Positions 12,150 to 23,130 of a stretch of 64,000 nt of DNA are shown here, piece after piece. The position numbers and the translations under genes were made by a program. Position 1 is the first letter of the stretch, and every line of letters starts with the position of its first letter. This DNA comes from Akanthomyces muscarius (taxonomy: Eukaryota; Ascomycota; Sordariomycetes; Hypocreales; Cordycipitaceae), in NCBI RefSeq assembly GCF_028009165.1, contig NC_079246.1, forward strand, positions 682,001 to 746,000, read 5' to 3'. The notes under the pieces were generated by a model. It was given only the letters and a program-made list of their open reading frames with translations, made no database searches and had not been told where the DNA came from.

Positions 12150-14056
12150 ATGTCTCTCTTTATCCTTGCCGAGACGCCAGCAGGGTGAGATTTTCCCGTT
12201 TCCAGGGACTCTGTACGGGGGTCTTTTTCTGCCAGTCACTAACTTTTTTTTTTGCAGCTACGGCCTGTTCAAGTCTGCGGACAAGAAACTGTTCAAGAAT
12301 GACGACCTCGCCGCCGAGCTCGGTCGCCCCGAGAAGCTGGTGGAAATGTAGGAAACGCTCCAGATTCATTTTTCAGGATGCCGTGGTGCTAATGACATTC
12401 TACAGGCTCAAGTTGAAAAAGTTTGTCAAGTTTGAAAGCGCCGCCATGGCCCTCGAAGAGGCCGCCTCTCTCAAGGAGGGCAAGATCCCCGAACTCCTGA
12501 CCTCTATCCTCGAAGACCTCAAGTCCGAGAAGAAGGCTTCCATCGCCGTCGCCGACATGAAGCTTGGTACCGCCATCTCCAACCTTCCCGACCTGAACAT
12601 CACCCCCGTTGCTGGCTCCAACACGATGGATGTCTTCCGTGGCATTCGTGAGCACCTTCCTTCGCTCATTCCCGGTCTCGCCCAGGAGAACATTGACCGC
12701 ATGTCCCTCGGTCTCTCTCACTCGATGTCTCGCCACAAGCTCAAGTTCTCTGCCGACAAGATTGACTCCATGATCATCCAGGCCATCAAGCTTCTCGACG
12801 ACATGGACAAGGAGCTCAACGTGTATGCCATGCGTACCAAGGAGTGGTACGGCTGGCACTTCCCCGAGATGGCCAAGATTCTCGGTGACAACCTGGCCTA
12901 CGCCCGCCTAGTCCTCAAGGTCGGCATGCGTGAAAAGATGTCCACGACTGATCTCTCTGATATTCTCCCCGAGGAGATGGAGGCTGCCATCAAGGCCGCC
13001 GCTGAGATTAGCATGGGTACTGAGATTACTGAGGAGGATCTGCACAACATTCAGCTCCTTGCCGACCAAGTTCTCGTTTACACCAACTACCGTGCCGAGC
13101 TCTCTTCCTACCTCGAGAGCCGCATGCGTGCCATTGCTCCCAACCTGACAGCCCTCCTCGGCTACCTCGTCGGTGCCCGCCTCGTCGCCCACGCCGGTTC
13201 TCTCCTTAACCTTGCTAAGGCCCCCGGTTCCACCATCCAGATTCTCGGTGCCGAGAAGGCCCTATTCCGTGCCCTCAAGACCAAGCACGACACGCCCAAG
13301 TATGGTCTCATCTACCACTCTTCCCTCATTGGCCAGGCCACTGGCCGCAACAAGGGCAAGATTGCCCGTATGCTGGCTGCCAAGACTGCCCTTGGTCTCC
13401 GTGTCGATGCCCTCGGCGACCATGATGAGGATGCTGAAGATGAGGAGCGTGCCATGCTCGGCCTGAGCAGCCGCATCAAGCTTGAGAACCACCTCCGCAA
13501 GCTCGAGGGTCGCCCTCTGCTGCCCAAGGGTACCAACGTCGCTCCCTCGGGTGAGGTCGTGGCCCCTGGCCAGTTGTTCACCCTGAAGGAGACGCGCCGC
13601 TACAACGTCGACGCCGACGGTGTTGATGGTGAGGATGAGGCCGCCACCAACGGCGACTCCAAGAAGAGCAAGAAAGACAAGAAGAAGAAGAAGATTGAGG
13701 TCGTCGAGGAGGACGAGGATATGGACGATGCCGATAGCGACGACGAGGACGTATCCACACCCAAGGTTGCCAAGCTGTCGAGCTCCGAGTACGAGCGCCT
13801 AGCTGATCTTGCCGGCCTCTCGGTCAAGAAGTTCAAGCGCAAGTACGAGCGCGGCGACATCCACGTCGAGGACGGCAAGCCCCGCGTCTTCTCCAAGAAG
13901 GAGATGAAGAAGCTGCGCAAGGAGTCGGCCGCGACGCCGACCAAGGCCTCTGCCGACGAGGGCAAGAAGAAGAAGCGCAAGCACGACTCGGACGACGAGG
14001 ACGAGCCCGAGCCGAAGAAGGAGAAGAAGCAAAAGAAGAAGAAGCGCGATGCTTAG
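12150..14056 (+). CDS. NOP58: Nucleolar protein NOP58, box C/D snoRNP core protein
   Basis: Three exons, 12150-12184, 12258-12347 and 12406-14056, give 591 residues. The introns begin GTGAGA and GTAGGA and end TTTGCAG and CTACAG. The second contains a GCTAAT branch. The joined N-terminus is [20 protein letters not shown], diagnostic for NOP58. The NOP5 N-terminal domain, the NOSIC/coiled-coil region and the Nop domain follow in order ([20 protein letters not shown] and [14 protein letters not shown]). The last 150 residues are a highly charged tail of Lys runs alternating with Asp/Glu, as usual for NOP58 and NOP56. It is a scaffold of C/D snoRNPs that guide 2'-O-methylation of rRNA in the nucleolus. 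A longer open frame starting at 11999 is only read-through upstream of exon 3. Confidence 0.97.
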
Positions 14057-14954
14057 AAGGCTCGTGCAAAGGTGGAGGACAAGGCCAGGGCAGAGTATCC
14101 TCTTGTCCAACACGCGCTTGGCAAGTCATCGAAGCGTCGCAAGCACTGAGCTTGACGCTTGTCTGACGAGCCGTGCTGTTTCTTTCCACGTTGGCATTTT
14201 GCCATGGGATATCCTCTTTTTGCTTATTTATGCGGGGGTTCTACAGTTGGCTGGGCACATTATTGTTTCTGAATTTTCTTTTTGCCAAGAACCGGTTGGC
14301 CGGCGTTTGTGGTGACTTGCGATATTATGTATCAAGTTTGGTTTTTTTTTCATAATGGTTGAAACATGTCGGCATTTGGCGTGGATTTGCAAAAAAAGAA
14401 CGATGGGTGTGTATGTATGCTTGGAACATTTTTCCAAGAGGCTGCTGTTGTCCGAGTTTTGGGAATTCCGTTCTCTTGGTAGGGTAAGAGAGGATACGAG
14501 CGAAGGGATGAAATTTTCTTATATACTGTAAATGCATCACGGATTACTTTAATTGGCAAAATGCAGTGATGGGATGATGCAGTGCGAAGCGATGTTGAAT
14601 TTTCTTAAATACTGTAAATGCATCACAGATTACGTTGATGTGTGATTACTGCGGTGACATGAAGCAATGATCTACAGTCTTTATCCGCATTGGTGTAATT
14701 TTTTTATAAATTTCTCTTCTCCGGAAAGATGTCTCAAAAATGCCATACAGGTCAAAACAACTTTGCGAGGTAGCAAACAGCATTCATTATATTGGTCAAA
14801 CTAAGGCATAAGTAATTGCAGTGGGAATCATGGCCGTCGTCCTCCTCGTCGCTGGGTATCAAAGATTGGTAACCATAAGTGTACAATTTTTTTGTCTTTG
14901 GGGCTTTTCTTTTCCGGTATATTGTCAAATCACATTGTTGTCCTTGTTGTACAT
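14057..14954. other. Convergent 3' region between NOP58 and the stomatin-like gene
   Basis: No gene is seen. The stretch should hold the 3' untranslated regions of both flanking genes and is A/T-rich with several poly-T and poly-A tracts. An imperfect direct duplication lies inside it and is listed separately. Confidence 0.5.
14499..14633. repeat. Imperfect direct duplication, unit about 86 bp
   Basis: The segments 14499-14547 and 14584-14633 share about 50 bp, including ATACTGTAAATGCATCAC, with a few substitutions and a 2-bp length difference. The second copy starts about 86 bp after the first, which fits an old tandem duplication in a non-coding 3' region. Confidence 0.7.
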
Positions 14955-16107
14955 TTAAATGCTTTCAATGACACGGGCCTGGATCGCCTGGTTGAGGCCA
15001 TCGTCCACGTTGTCCTCGCGGACGGCGGCATTGCTGGCCTGGTTGAGCGTGGTGGCCATGCTGCTGCTGGCGCCGGGCATGAAGATGACCTTTGAGTTTG
15101 CGCTCTTGGCCATGGCCTGCATGGCCTCGAGGTAGCGGATCTGCATGGCGGGGGCGCTCGAGAGGATGTCGGCGGCCTGGCGCATGAGCTTTGCGCTCTC
15201 GACCTCGGCCTTGGCGGCAATGATTTTGGATTCACCGATGCGCTTGCTCTGCGCGGCCATGGAGAGCGACTCCTGCAGCTCCTGCGAGAAGATGATGTCC
15301 TTGACGAGCATGCTCTCGACCTGGACGCCCCAGCCGGCGGCGACGTCCTCGATGATCTCGCCGATGGACTGGGCAATCTCCTCGCGGCGCTCGATGACGT
15401 CCTGGAGCACGCGGGCGCCGACGACGTGGCGCAGGGTGGTCTGGGTGCGCTCCATGAGGGCGTTGCGGACGTTGGAGATGCCAAAGGCGGCCTTGTGCGG
15501 GGCGACAATGTGGTAGTAGATGACGGACTTGAGGCGCAGCGTGACATTGTCCTTGGTCATGCAGACCTGCTCGGGCACGTCGGCCGTCTGGATCTTGACG
15601 TCGACCTGGAGGAGGTGCTCGGAGAGCGGGTTGATCTTGACGAGGCCCGGGTCGACGGCCTTGTAGAAGCGGCCAAACTTGGTGACGAGGCCGACGTTGC
15701 CCTGCTGGACCGACTTGTAGGGGTTGGGGCAGCAGATGCAGCAGGGGATGGCGCCCATGGTGCCGATGATGGCGCCGATGCCGTTGACTGAGAGCATGGG
15801 TGGTTAGTATGCATCATCTCGCCTTTTTCCGCTTCTTTTTTATAGTTTGATTCGTGGAGATTAACGTACTCATGCTTCCGTACCAGCCCTTGGGGTTGGC
15901 CTCGGAGCCGACAACCTTGGCGCAGCTCTTTTGCAGGTCCTCCTCGCTGGGCGGCGCGACAGTCATCTTGGCCTGGGAGACGAAGCCGCCCGGGCCGGCA
16001 GGGGCCGTGGATTGGGCGGGCGTGTGCTGGCCGTTCTCAAAGTCGTGAGCCTTTGTGGAGGAGCTTTCGCCGTGGTTGTTGAGGATGGGATCGGCGGAGG
16101 ACGACAT
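14955..16107 (-). CDS. Stomatin-like SPFH/band 7 membrane protein
   Basis: Two exons on the minus strand, 16107-15870 and 15787-14955, give 356 residues. The intron (82 nt) has donor GTACGT and acceptor CTCAG, and the join reads YGSMINGIGAIIGTMGAIPC. After a roughly 80-residue polar N-terminus comes a hydrophobic, Cys-rich hairpin (GAIPCCICCPNPYK) and then the SPFH/band 7 domain (GLVTKFGRFYKAVDPGLVKI to MAAQSKRIGESKIIAAKAEV). This is the order seen in stomatins. Family members are anchored to the cytosolic face of a membrane by the hairpin and form oligomeric rings that organise microdomains. The particular membrane cannot be told from sequence. The short GT repeat just upstream lies in its 5' leader or promoter. 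Confidence 0.9.
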
Positions 16108-18478
16108 GGCGGCGGTGGTGGTGTGTGTGTGTGTGTTTGCTTGTGTATATACGAAATGTATGGATCAAAAGCGATAGTGTGTTTTGCGCGTCCGACGACT
16201 GTGGTCAATATAAATAAAGAAGCAGAGAATCACACAAATATCGAAACAACCAAAGTCGTTTAGGAAACGAGAGGGGGTATCTTGGAGGTGTTGTAACAAG
16301 AGGCGTCTCGAAAAGCACAAAAGGTGGTGTGGGAGAGGTGCACCTTTTTAATTCCAGATGCGAGCACGCCGGTTGTTTGCGCCGGGGTTGGCATGACGTC
16401 TGCGACGGGCTGATTTTGGGGCAGCCTACACACTGTAGCACCTACTTAGCAGCCAAGGGAAGCTGTTTTGGGGGGGGGCGTTCGGGGCGTTGTTCCAGGT
16501 GGGGTGATGGGTGATGCTTCAGTGGGTCCTTGGGCCCTTGGCAGAATGGCAGAGTCGCTTTCAGTGGCTGCTCGTGCTGCTGCGCTGCGCCCTATCCACT
16601 GTAAATCTCCCGCGAGGCTGCGGGATGAGTAACACTGCCTGTGATGCTCTGCACTGCCATCGGGCGGGAGGCTTTGCCAGTTGTTCCATTTGATAATTTA
16701 CATGGCTGGCAATGATGTTGGTTTCCGTGCACTGAAATCTGCTTGAGCCATTTCTCTTCTCCCCTCGTGTGGGGGAGGATCGCCACAAGTGTGACGGGAA
16801 GCTATCACGGTGTCGGCGCAATCCAAGCTGCCGAATCGGGCGCCGCAGGTACCTAGGTAGACAGCTGCGGCAGTGGTGCGGCTTGCTTCGCAGCGTGCCG
16901 CTTCACCCGGGGTCGTCCTAATTAAGTGCTGTTCTGGGAGGGGGCAATATCGACGTATATATGTACTATTTGCAATGCAACGCAGCACAGTAAACACGAG
17001 TGCCATCTGCTCGACAGCATATACTGGTTGAGCGAGCTGTCGAGTCTGTCCATCGTTTGCTCTACGCAGCATGATCCAGGCACCATTTTGTGCAACAAGG
17101 CAGACACTCGAGGAAATCGCAGAGAAAGCCCCCAGCTCTGTTTTGGAATCAAGTGCGACGTGAAGTAGATTGGATTTTTGGCCATGCTTGGCGCACACAC
17201 ACACTGCGCCACTGGCGTGAGACCCCATCCCTTTTGCTTTCGACCGCTCGACCGGCAACGCTGCCGTCGCCTCACAGGCCACCTACATACACGATCAATA
17301 CGATGTAAGCTGCCAGTCGAATAATTTGCCCAGGCCATTCTAACAATTCAATTTGCGTACATCTCGTCACTACACCAAAATTTAAGTCAGAAGAATAATA
17401 AAAAAATAAAAATAAAAAATAAAAGGCATCTCGAATATGATTCATCCGCAAGAGGCAGACCAAACGTGTCAACTTGCTCGCCGCGCCGGATCACCCCCCT
17501 CCCGGGGCAGTGGTGCCAAAATGTCTGGAAAAAGGTCACTTGCCCAGCCCGAGGTGGCGTCGCAGTGGCTACTGCAGCCGGGCGGCGGCGGCGGCGCTGC
17601 ATCGTGGGTACATCGGTACTTGCGACGCCCCAGCCCGCGGGGCGATGGCACCTCTTTTTCATATTATTTCGACTGCGAAAGCCCCGTCTGCAATTTTCCA
17701 TGACAATGAATAATTCAAACAAGTCAATTAGAACGTCATGTGCGGATTTTTTTTCCGTGGGAATTCCCATCCTTCCTGGGATTCTCGTACCCCACCCACC
17801 ACCGCCCCGGCGATAGCCCGACGCCCGATTAGACTCGCCGTCGCCATGTTACTCGCAACGACAAGCAACGTCCGAGAACGAACCATCGACGACATTCGCC
17901 AGACACATTGAAAAACAGCATTGCATGACACGAGTGCGGCCACCCAAGTCCCAAGACCACCTGGCCCCAAGCCCAACTCGCCAAACCAACATCCCAGCAA
18001 CATCCCAACATACTGTCGAACACTACAGGGTACCGGTAAGCACCACGGCCAGCTAGCCAGCCTTGTCGTCACCACATTCTCCACCACCCGCGTGTTGATC
18101 GTAAAGGTTCAATGAGGCGGCGAGGCTGTGCACGCATACATACTCCTTCCATCAGGCTCGATCAACGATAGCTGGCCCTTTTTTTCTACGCCCGATGCAG
18201 CCCATTGATGAAATGGACACCATGTGACTGCCACTACCCTGCCCGAATAGAACATTTTAACGCATCATCTCAAGTGCCTCGGCTGTGCAGTCAACCAACC
18301 AACATGGAGAGAATCTAGTTGCCTATCCGCAACGTGTAATGCATTTCCTTCTAGAAGCCTACATCCCCACAAGCAAAATAACAATGCTCAACAATGTAAA
18401 GCCACAATATGTGCCCATGACCGTACCAGTAAACGCCTTGTCCAGATTTCGTAGCAACCCTTCACCGTCGGCCAGCGT
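16108..18478. other. Intergenic region, no gene recognised
   Basis: This is 2.4 kb between the stomatin-like start and the APC10 stop. A GT dinucleotide tract lies at 16121-16136, a G run near 16470-16477 and a GC-rich patch at 17570-17650. A GGTACCTAGGTAG motif is at 16848-16860. On the plus strand 17780-18110 looks like a 5' leader (C-rich, with a short open frame from 17846), but no gene follows in frame. An untranslated or non-coding transcript is possible but not shown. Confidence 0.4.
16121..16136. repeat. GT dinucleotide microsatellite
   Basis: Eight consecutive GT units lie within the presumed 5' region of the stomatin-like gene. Confidence 0.9.
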
Positions 18479-19874
18479 CTATCGAAGCTCAGGCTCTCTC
18501 AAGAAATCAGCCGCCGAAAACGCGCTCTCGCCCGCATGCACCCTCGACGCTGCCAGTATCCTCGCCATGTCGCTCAACCGCTCACCGCTCGTCCCTCCCG
18601 CATCATCGCCGCCGCCGCTCGCCAGCTTGCCGCTCGCCACCATGGCCGCCACCTCGTCGGCGACGCCCTCGGCCGTCTGCTGCCGCCGCCCGCCCGCCTG
18701 CTGGCCCGAGTCCGGATCAAACGCGTAAATCTTGATGCCGCGCAGGTGCGTGTCCTTGCCGTTCTGGTGGTTCTCGAGAATCTGCATCTGCAGCACGTAC
18801 GACACGAGCGTGTTGCCGTCGGGCTCCCCCCCCGCGCCGCTGATGGGCACGTCCTGCCAGCCGTACGGGTTGTCCATGGTCATGGTCGCAAACTCAATCA
18901 TGTTGTTCTCGCTCGTCCCGGACCGAAACACAATCTTGGTCGGCGTATAGGACTCGTCTTCCTGGTAGTCGACAAAGAAGCGAATCACGCGGATGCCGAC
19001 GCGCTTGATAAAGTAAATGGTGAGTTTGTGTGGCTGCGGGCCGTCAGATCTAGCCAAGTTAGCCGCCTGATTACTCGAAGGAAAACGAATGCGGCACATA
19101 CTGCCAGTAAAGTTTCAAATCGTCACTTCGCAGTTCCTGCACCCCATTGCCAGGCTTGTGGCTGCTGACCGTAAACTTCCCAAGATTGGATATCTCCTTG
19201 AGTCCAATTGAAGCCGGGTCTACAAGCACTTCCTGCTCGTCTTCCTCTTCTTCTTCTCCCTCCTCCTCTACCGGCTCCTCCATGCTCGTCTCCTCGGCCT
19301 CGTACTGCTCCTGCGACATGACTTCGTCTTCGTACGCCAAGGCCTCGGCCTGCTGCTGCAGCAGCATCTGCTCCTCCAGTGTGTTCGCGTTGGTCGTGCC
19401 CTGACCGGCGCCTGCGCGGCCACTGCCTCTAGCCATGGCCAGGACGCTGAGATCCGGGTCCGAGTCCTCTTCCTCGTCGGTCCCCATGGGCATGCTGAGC
19501 CGCGGCGTCGTCGTTCCTCGCGTTGCTGTGTAGTCGTCGTCGTCAGCCTCCCAGTCTTCCATGCCCGAGTTCGCATCCATGTGTATGTCAATATCCGATT
19601 CTTCGCTCTCCGGCGGCGGCGCGCCCGACTGACGCCGTCTCCGAACGCTGCCGCCAAGTCGCGAGCGCCAGCCCGCCGACCGCTCCGTCACGCGGGTCGA
19701 GAGACGCCGCATGCGGTGGATCACGCTGTCGGCTTCGCGGTCCATGCGATTCACGACGGCACCGTAGTTTTCCACTTGAATGCTGGGCCATTCAGACCGC
19801 AAAGGGGGCCGCGGCGGTCTCAGGATGGCGCCGCCTCGTGTGATGGGAATCGGCGCGAGATATCGTCGCGGCAT
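18479..19874 (-). CDS. APC10: Anaphase-promoting complex subunit 10 (DOC1)
   Basis: Two exons on the minus strand, 19874-19102 and 19049-18479, give 447 residues. The 52-nt intron has donor GTATGT, a GCTAAC branch and acceptor GGCTAG, and the join restores DDLKLYWQSDGPQPHKLTIY. The DOC/APC10 jelly-roll domain runs from about residue 222 to 390 (LGKFTVSSHKPGNGVQELRS, SGTSENNMIEF, QMQILENHQNGKDTHLRGIK). APC10 is a processivity factor that helps the anaphase-promoting complex recruit D-box substrates. A Ser/Asp/Glu-rich N-terminal extension of about 220 residues makes it about twice as long as animal APC10. The last two residues are Leu-Arg, close to the Ile-Arg tail by which APC10 docks on CDC27. 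Confidence 0.95.
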
Positions 19875-20059
19875 GGGACAAGCGGCTGCACTTGCAGCGA
19901 ATTGACCAGAAAGGAATAACGAAACAGAAACAGATACGATTTAAAGCAAGTTTGGACGGGTAACGCTGTGCTATCGTTGTACCCGAGGTCAAGCAGCTCT
20001 ACAATAACAGAAGTGCGGCCGCTTCAAGTTACAAAAGAAGCAGCAGCAACTGGCAGAGA

Positions 20060-20472
20060 CTACCACTTGGAGATGACCACCACCAACCAAAGCCCGACAA
20101 GAGCAGTAAATGTAACTTTGTCCCAAATGACACGAATTTGTCGTTTACAAACGCACGTTTGTCCACACGGGATCACGTAGAGCCCAAGCAGGCGACGGGA
20201 AGCGGTATTTCAAACTTACATCGATGTAGTCGGAATGGATTCACCCGCGGCGCCACAGTAGGCATCTCGTGCTCCTCATCGCTCTCTGGCTGCCGGTTGT
20301 CTGGCGTCCTGTGCATGTCCCGCGTCTGCGGCGCGGGGCGCAACAGGCCCTGGCGAAGACCATCATCTTGTGTGGGTGACGGATGCTGCTGCTGTTGGGC
20401 CTGGGCAGCCTGGTTCGCCGCCGTATTGGCAGCTACATGGCGAGCCCGACGGGAGCCTCGCTGAATGTCCAT
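20060..20472 (-). CDS. Small predicted tail-anchored membrane protein
   Basis: I do not recognise the family. Two exons are proposed on the minus strand, 20472-20220 and 20115-20060, encoding about 102 residues. The intron has a perfect GTAAGT donor and an AAAG acceptor (104 nt); the acceptor is the weakest part of the model. The first exon encodes a Gln/Ala- and Pro-rich cytosolic segment that starts MDIQRGSRRARHVAA and ends VAPRVNPFRLHR. The second encodes one hydrophobic helix followed at once by a stop (FTFTALVGLWLVVVISKW). A single C-terminal membrane segment with basic residues before it is the layout of tail-anchored proteins. Joining exon 1 to APC10 instead is also possible in frame but needs a roughly 330-nt intron and discards the hydrophobic tail. 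Confidence 0.6.
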
Positions 20473-23130
20473 GCTGTTGTGGCCGTCTGGCGGTCGGAGG
20501 AGGGGTGGAAGGCTTTGGCGCGTTAGGCGTCACGAAACCTTCAACGTCTGTCGCGAAATCACGTGACGAAGTTGAGAGAACTGCTGTCACTCCATCGACA
20601 TCTAATATTGATCAAATATAGGCACGTGTGAAATTCGGATGCTTCGGACCATGTTTACAATGCATTGGATTTGTGGTAGGTCGTGGCTCAGCGGTTGCGT
20701 GCAAGTCGTCGACATTGAGGTTGACGAACGACTGTACAGTGCCTCACAAACAATGGTAACATACCGAAATGGTGAGTATTACGAGAGCCATTCCCAGGTA
20801 AGACCGAGTGAGTCACGGCAGCTACATTGTTTTTGCAAAAAGTAGAGGCTCATAACTCTTCTTGGTTAATGTCGCTGTCGCAGCCAAGTCTCATATCGCA
20901 GGCAAGACACTGTCAGCTCCACGACTCGGTCAACCGTTTGCCGGACCAGTCACGCGACTCAAGCGAGGACCGAGGAATGCGGGGAGGTCTCTCTGCGGAG
21001 CGGGAGCCAGCGACGGTGATGGGTTCCCCAGAGGCTGAGAGGGCCAAGAGAGCCCTGACCAAGCAGGAATCAATGCACGCGGACATCCGAGCGTAGATTC
21101 AGTAGGGACGAGTGCCAGCGGGGAGAGCCTCACAGGGCTTGGATGAGGGCGCGATGTCCTCGAGAGCTTATTACTGGCGATGGGGGAAAAGCTAGATTGG
21201 TGCTCGTGCGGCTGCAAATGAAGCACAGACCGAAACATGGCTTGGAAGCGAAGCAATGCAGATGTAGCGCAGACGGCCGTGCTGGAAAAGTTTCAGGTTG
21301 GCTTGAACGACACGAGGCGTCGAGCTGGAGAGGCGAACAATTTTTCCCTTTTCCTTCTCGTGGGCGGCCTCAAGTCGATTGTCAAGTTTGAGACTTTGTG
21401 ATTTCCGTAGAAAAAAAAAAGTCGTTTTCTCATGGTGATTAACCAACTCGTTGGTTAATCATTTCCCCCCTGAGATTCGTCCCATTCCCAACTGACTGTA
21501 ATTTTAAGCCTTGTTGCAGCGCCGCACTGGGGGCCAGGCTGAAATTTGAAGATTTGGCGGCCCGCAGAGCACGTTGACAAACGGACGATTGTGATACGTT
21601 GGTGAGGTGTTTTTTTTTTCTGCTTTGGCTTTGAATGAATTTATTAGGGGGAAATCAAAGTGCCATTAGCACCAAAGCCACTGAGCACAAGAAGAACGCT
21701 AGGCAAGGGGACACGAGCGCGCAGTCTAAAGTAGCGTGTCTTGATGTTAGTGCCGTCTGGATCGGCAACCCAAGTTGCTCGATGTGCTTGTGCTGCGCCG
21801 CTAGAGTAGAGTACATACGTGGTTTGTTCTCTGGGAACGCTGTGTGACGAGGGCTGGGATACCGGCTGGCTTGGGCTGGCGCAGCAGGATAAAGAAGCTT
21901 GTGTTGCAGTATTGCTTCCAAATGTCGTAACAAGACAACCTGTGTTGGGTGTACAAAGTCGTGTTTGGGGCGCTTCCAGTGGAAGAGGATAGAAGCAGCC
22001 CTGCGGGCGAGTGGCGCCACTGACCTGCCACTGGCCAGCAGGCTGAACAATGCCATGGCAGCCTACTCGTATTGTTCAAAGGTGTGCGCACGACAGTGAC
22101 GGACTGCATTTTTGGCCGTAACTTAGCAATCCGAGACCCATCTCCATGACCCTGCAGACCGAGAATAATAGTAAATAAAAATCTCCCTTCCTTCGGTCCT
22201 GCTTGATACCTATTTCCCGCATTTTATTTCTCGTCCCTTTTTTTCCTTCTGTTCAGCCGGGGATCGAGACGAAACAGCAGCCCGCACTGCAGCCTGCAGG
22301 ACACGGACGCACCTGTCCGCCCCAACCCCCAAAAATAGTACATACCTAGCGCCAGGGCGAGCACCAGCCCAGCCCAGTGCCGACGCAGCCCACCACAGCT
22401 TGAAGCAGTAGATTGGCCGTGCTGCCCACTCAACCACTGTACCTAGGTACTCAAGGTACCTAGTTACTGGTAGAGTGTCACTGGCCGCCGCAGAGCCGCT
22501 AAAACAGGCATGGGCTAGCGCTCAGGGCTGGTTCAGCTCCACCCAATGGCTGGCACGTTATTCGCACCCAAAAGAAAGCAGCCCACGCTGGCACTGCCGC
22601 TAGTGCTGCGGGAAAAGAGGAAGAAAAAAAAATAAAAAACCCCCCAGCTGTGTTGTTGCAATACTGGTAGCAGCCCCGGCCGGCTTTTCCAAAGTCCAAG
22701 CAAGGCCTTTCTGCGCCGGACCAGTAGCTACGCCCGTACCTTCCTTATTAGATGACTAGTTAATAACCTCCCGAGTCCCCTCGATCCGCGCTTGTTCCTG
22801 ATTCCTCCTTTTTGCTGTCTGTTGCAAACACTCGCGTGCTACAGACCAGATGCCAGTCTTGTACCGTTCTTGAATCGAGTGTCGTTCTTTTCGCCTCATT
22901 TCGTATTCTTACCCTTTGCGCCTCACCTCCCGCCTCTACCCATCTAGTTGCCTCGTCGTTGTCCGCTTTTCCATCGCCTGCGATCAAGTACCCGCCGAAA
23001 AGCAAGCTGATCGTCCTACTTTGATCTCTTTTTTTATTGATATTCCTCTTCCGACCTCTGCTCTTGCCAAGGTCTTGATTCAGCGCTCGCGGCTCTTCAC
23101 ATCTCTCTCTCTTGGTCGCTTGCGCGTGCC
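20473..23130. other. Intergenic region with shared upstream sequences, no gene recognised
   Basis: 2.7 kb separate the divergent small membrane protein and glycosyltransferase genes. From about 22780 the plus strand is pyrimidine-rich and has the look of a leader for the glycosyltransferase. At 22439-22468 there are two TACCTAG-type palindromic elements (GTACCTAGGTAC and GGTACCTAG). Open frames here are short, on both strands, and lack recognisable motifs. Confidence 0.4.

Noticed and set aside
11999..12405. Longer NOP58 with an N-terminal extension read from 11999
   Set aside because: This frame reads through two real introns; the spliced start at 12150 gives the exact NOP58 N-terminus.
17728..18087. 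119-codon minus-strand frame in the intergenic region before APC10
   Set aside because: No known motif; Trp/Val/Gly-rich composition suggests chance.
20220..20472. First exon of APC10 located upstream of 19874
   Set aside because: It would fit in frame through an intron of about 330 nt, but the same exon joins to a hydrophobic C-terminal exon with a stop, which explains more of the sequence. APC10 has a good Met at 19874.
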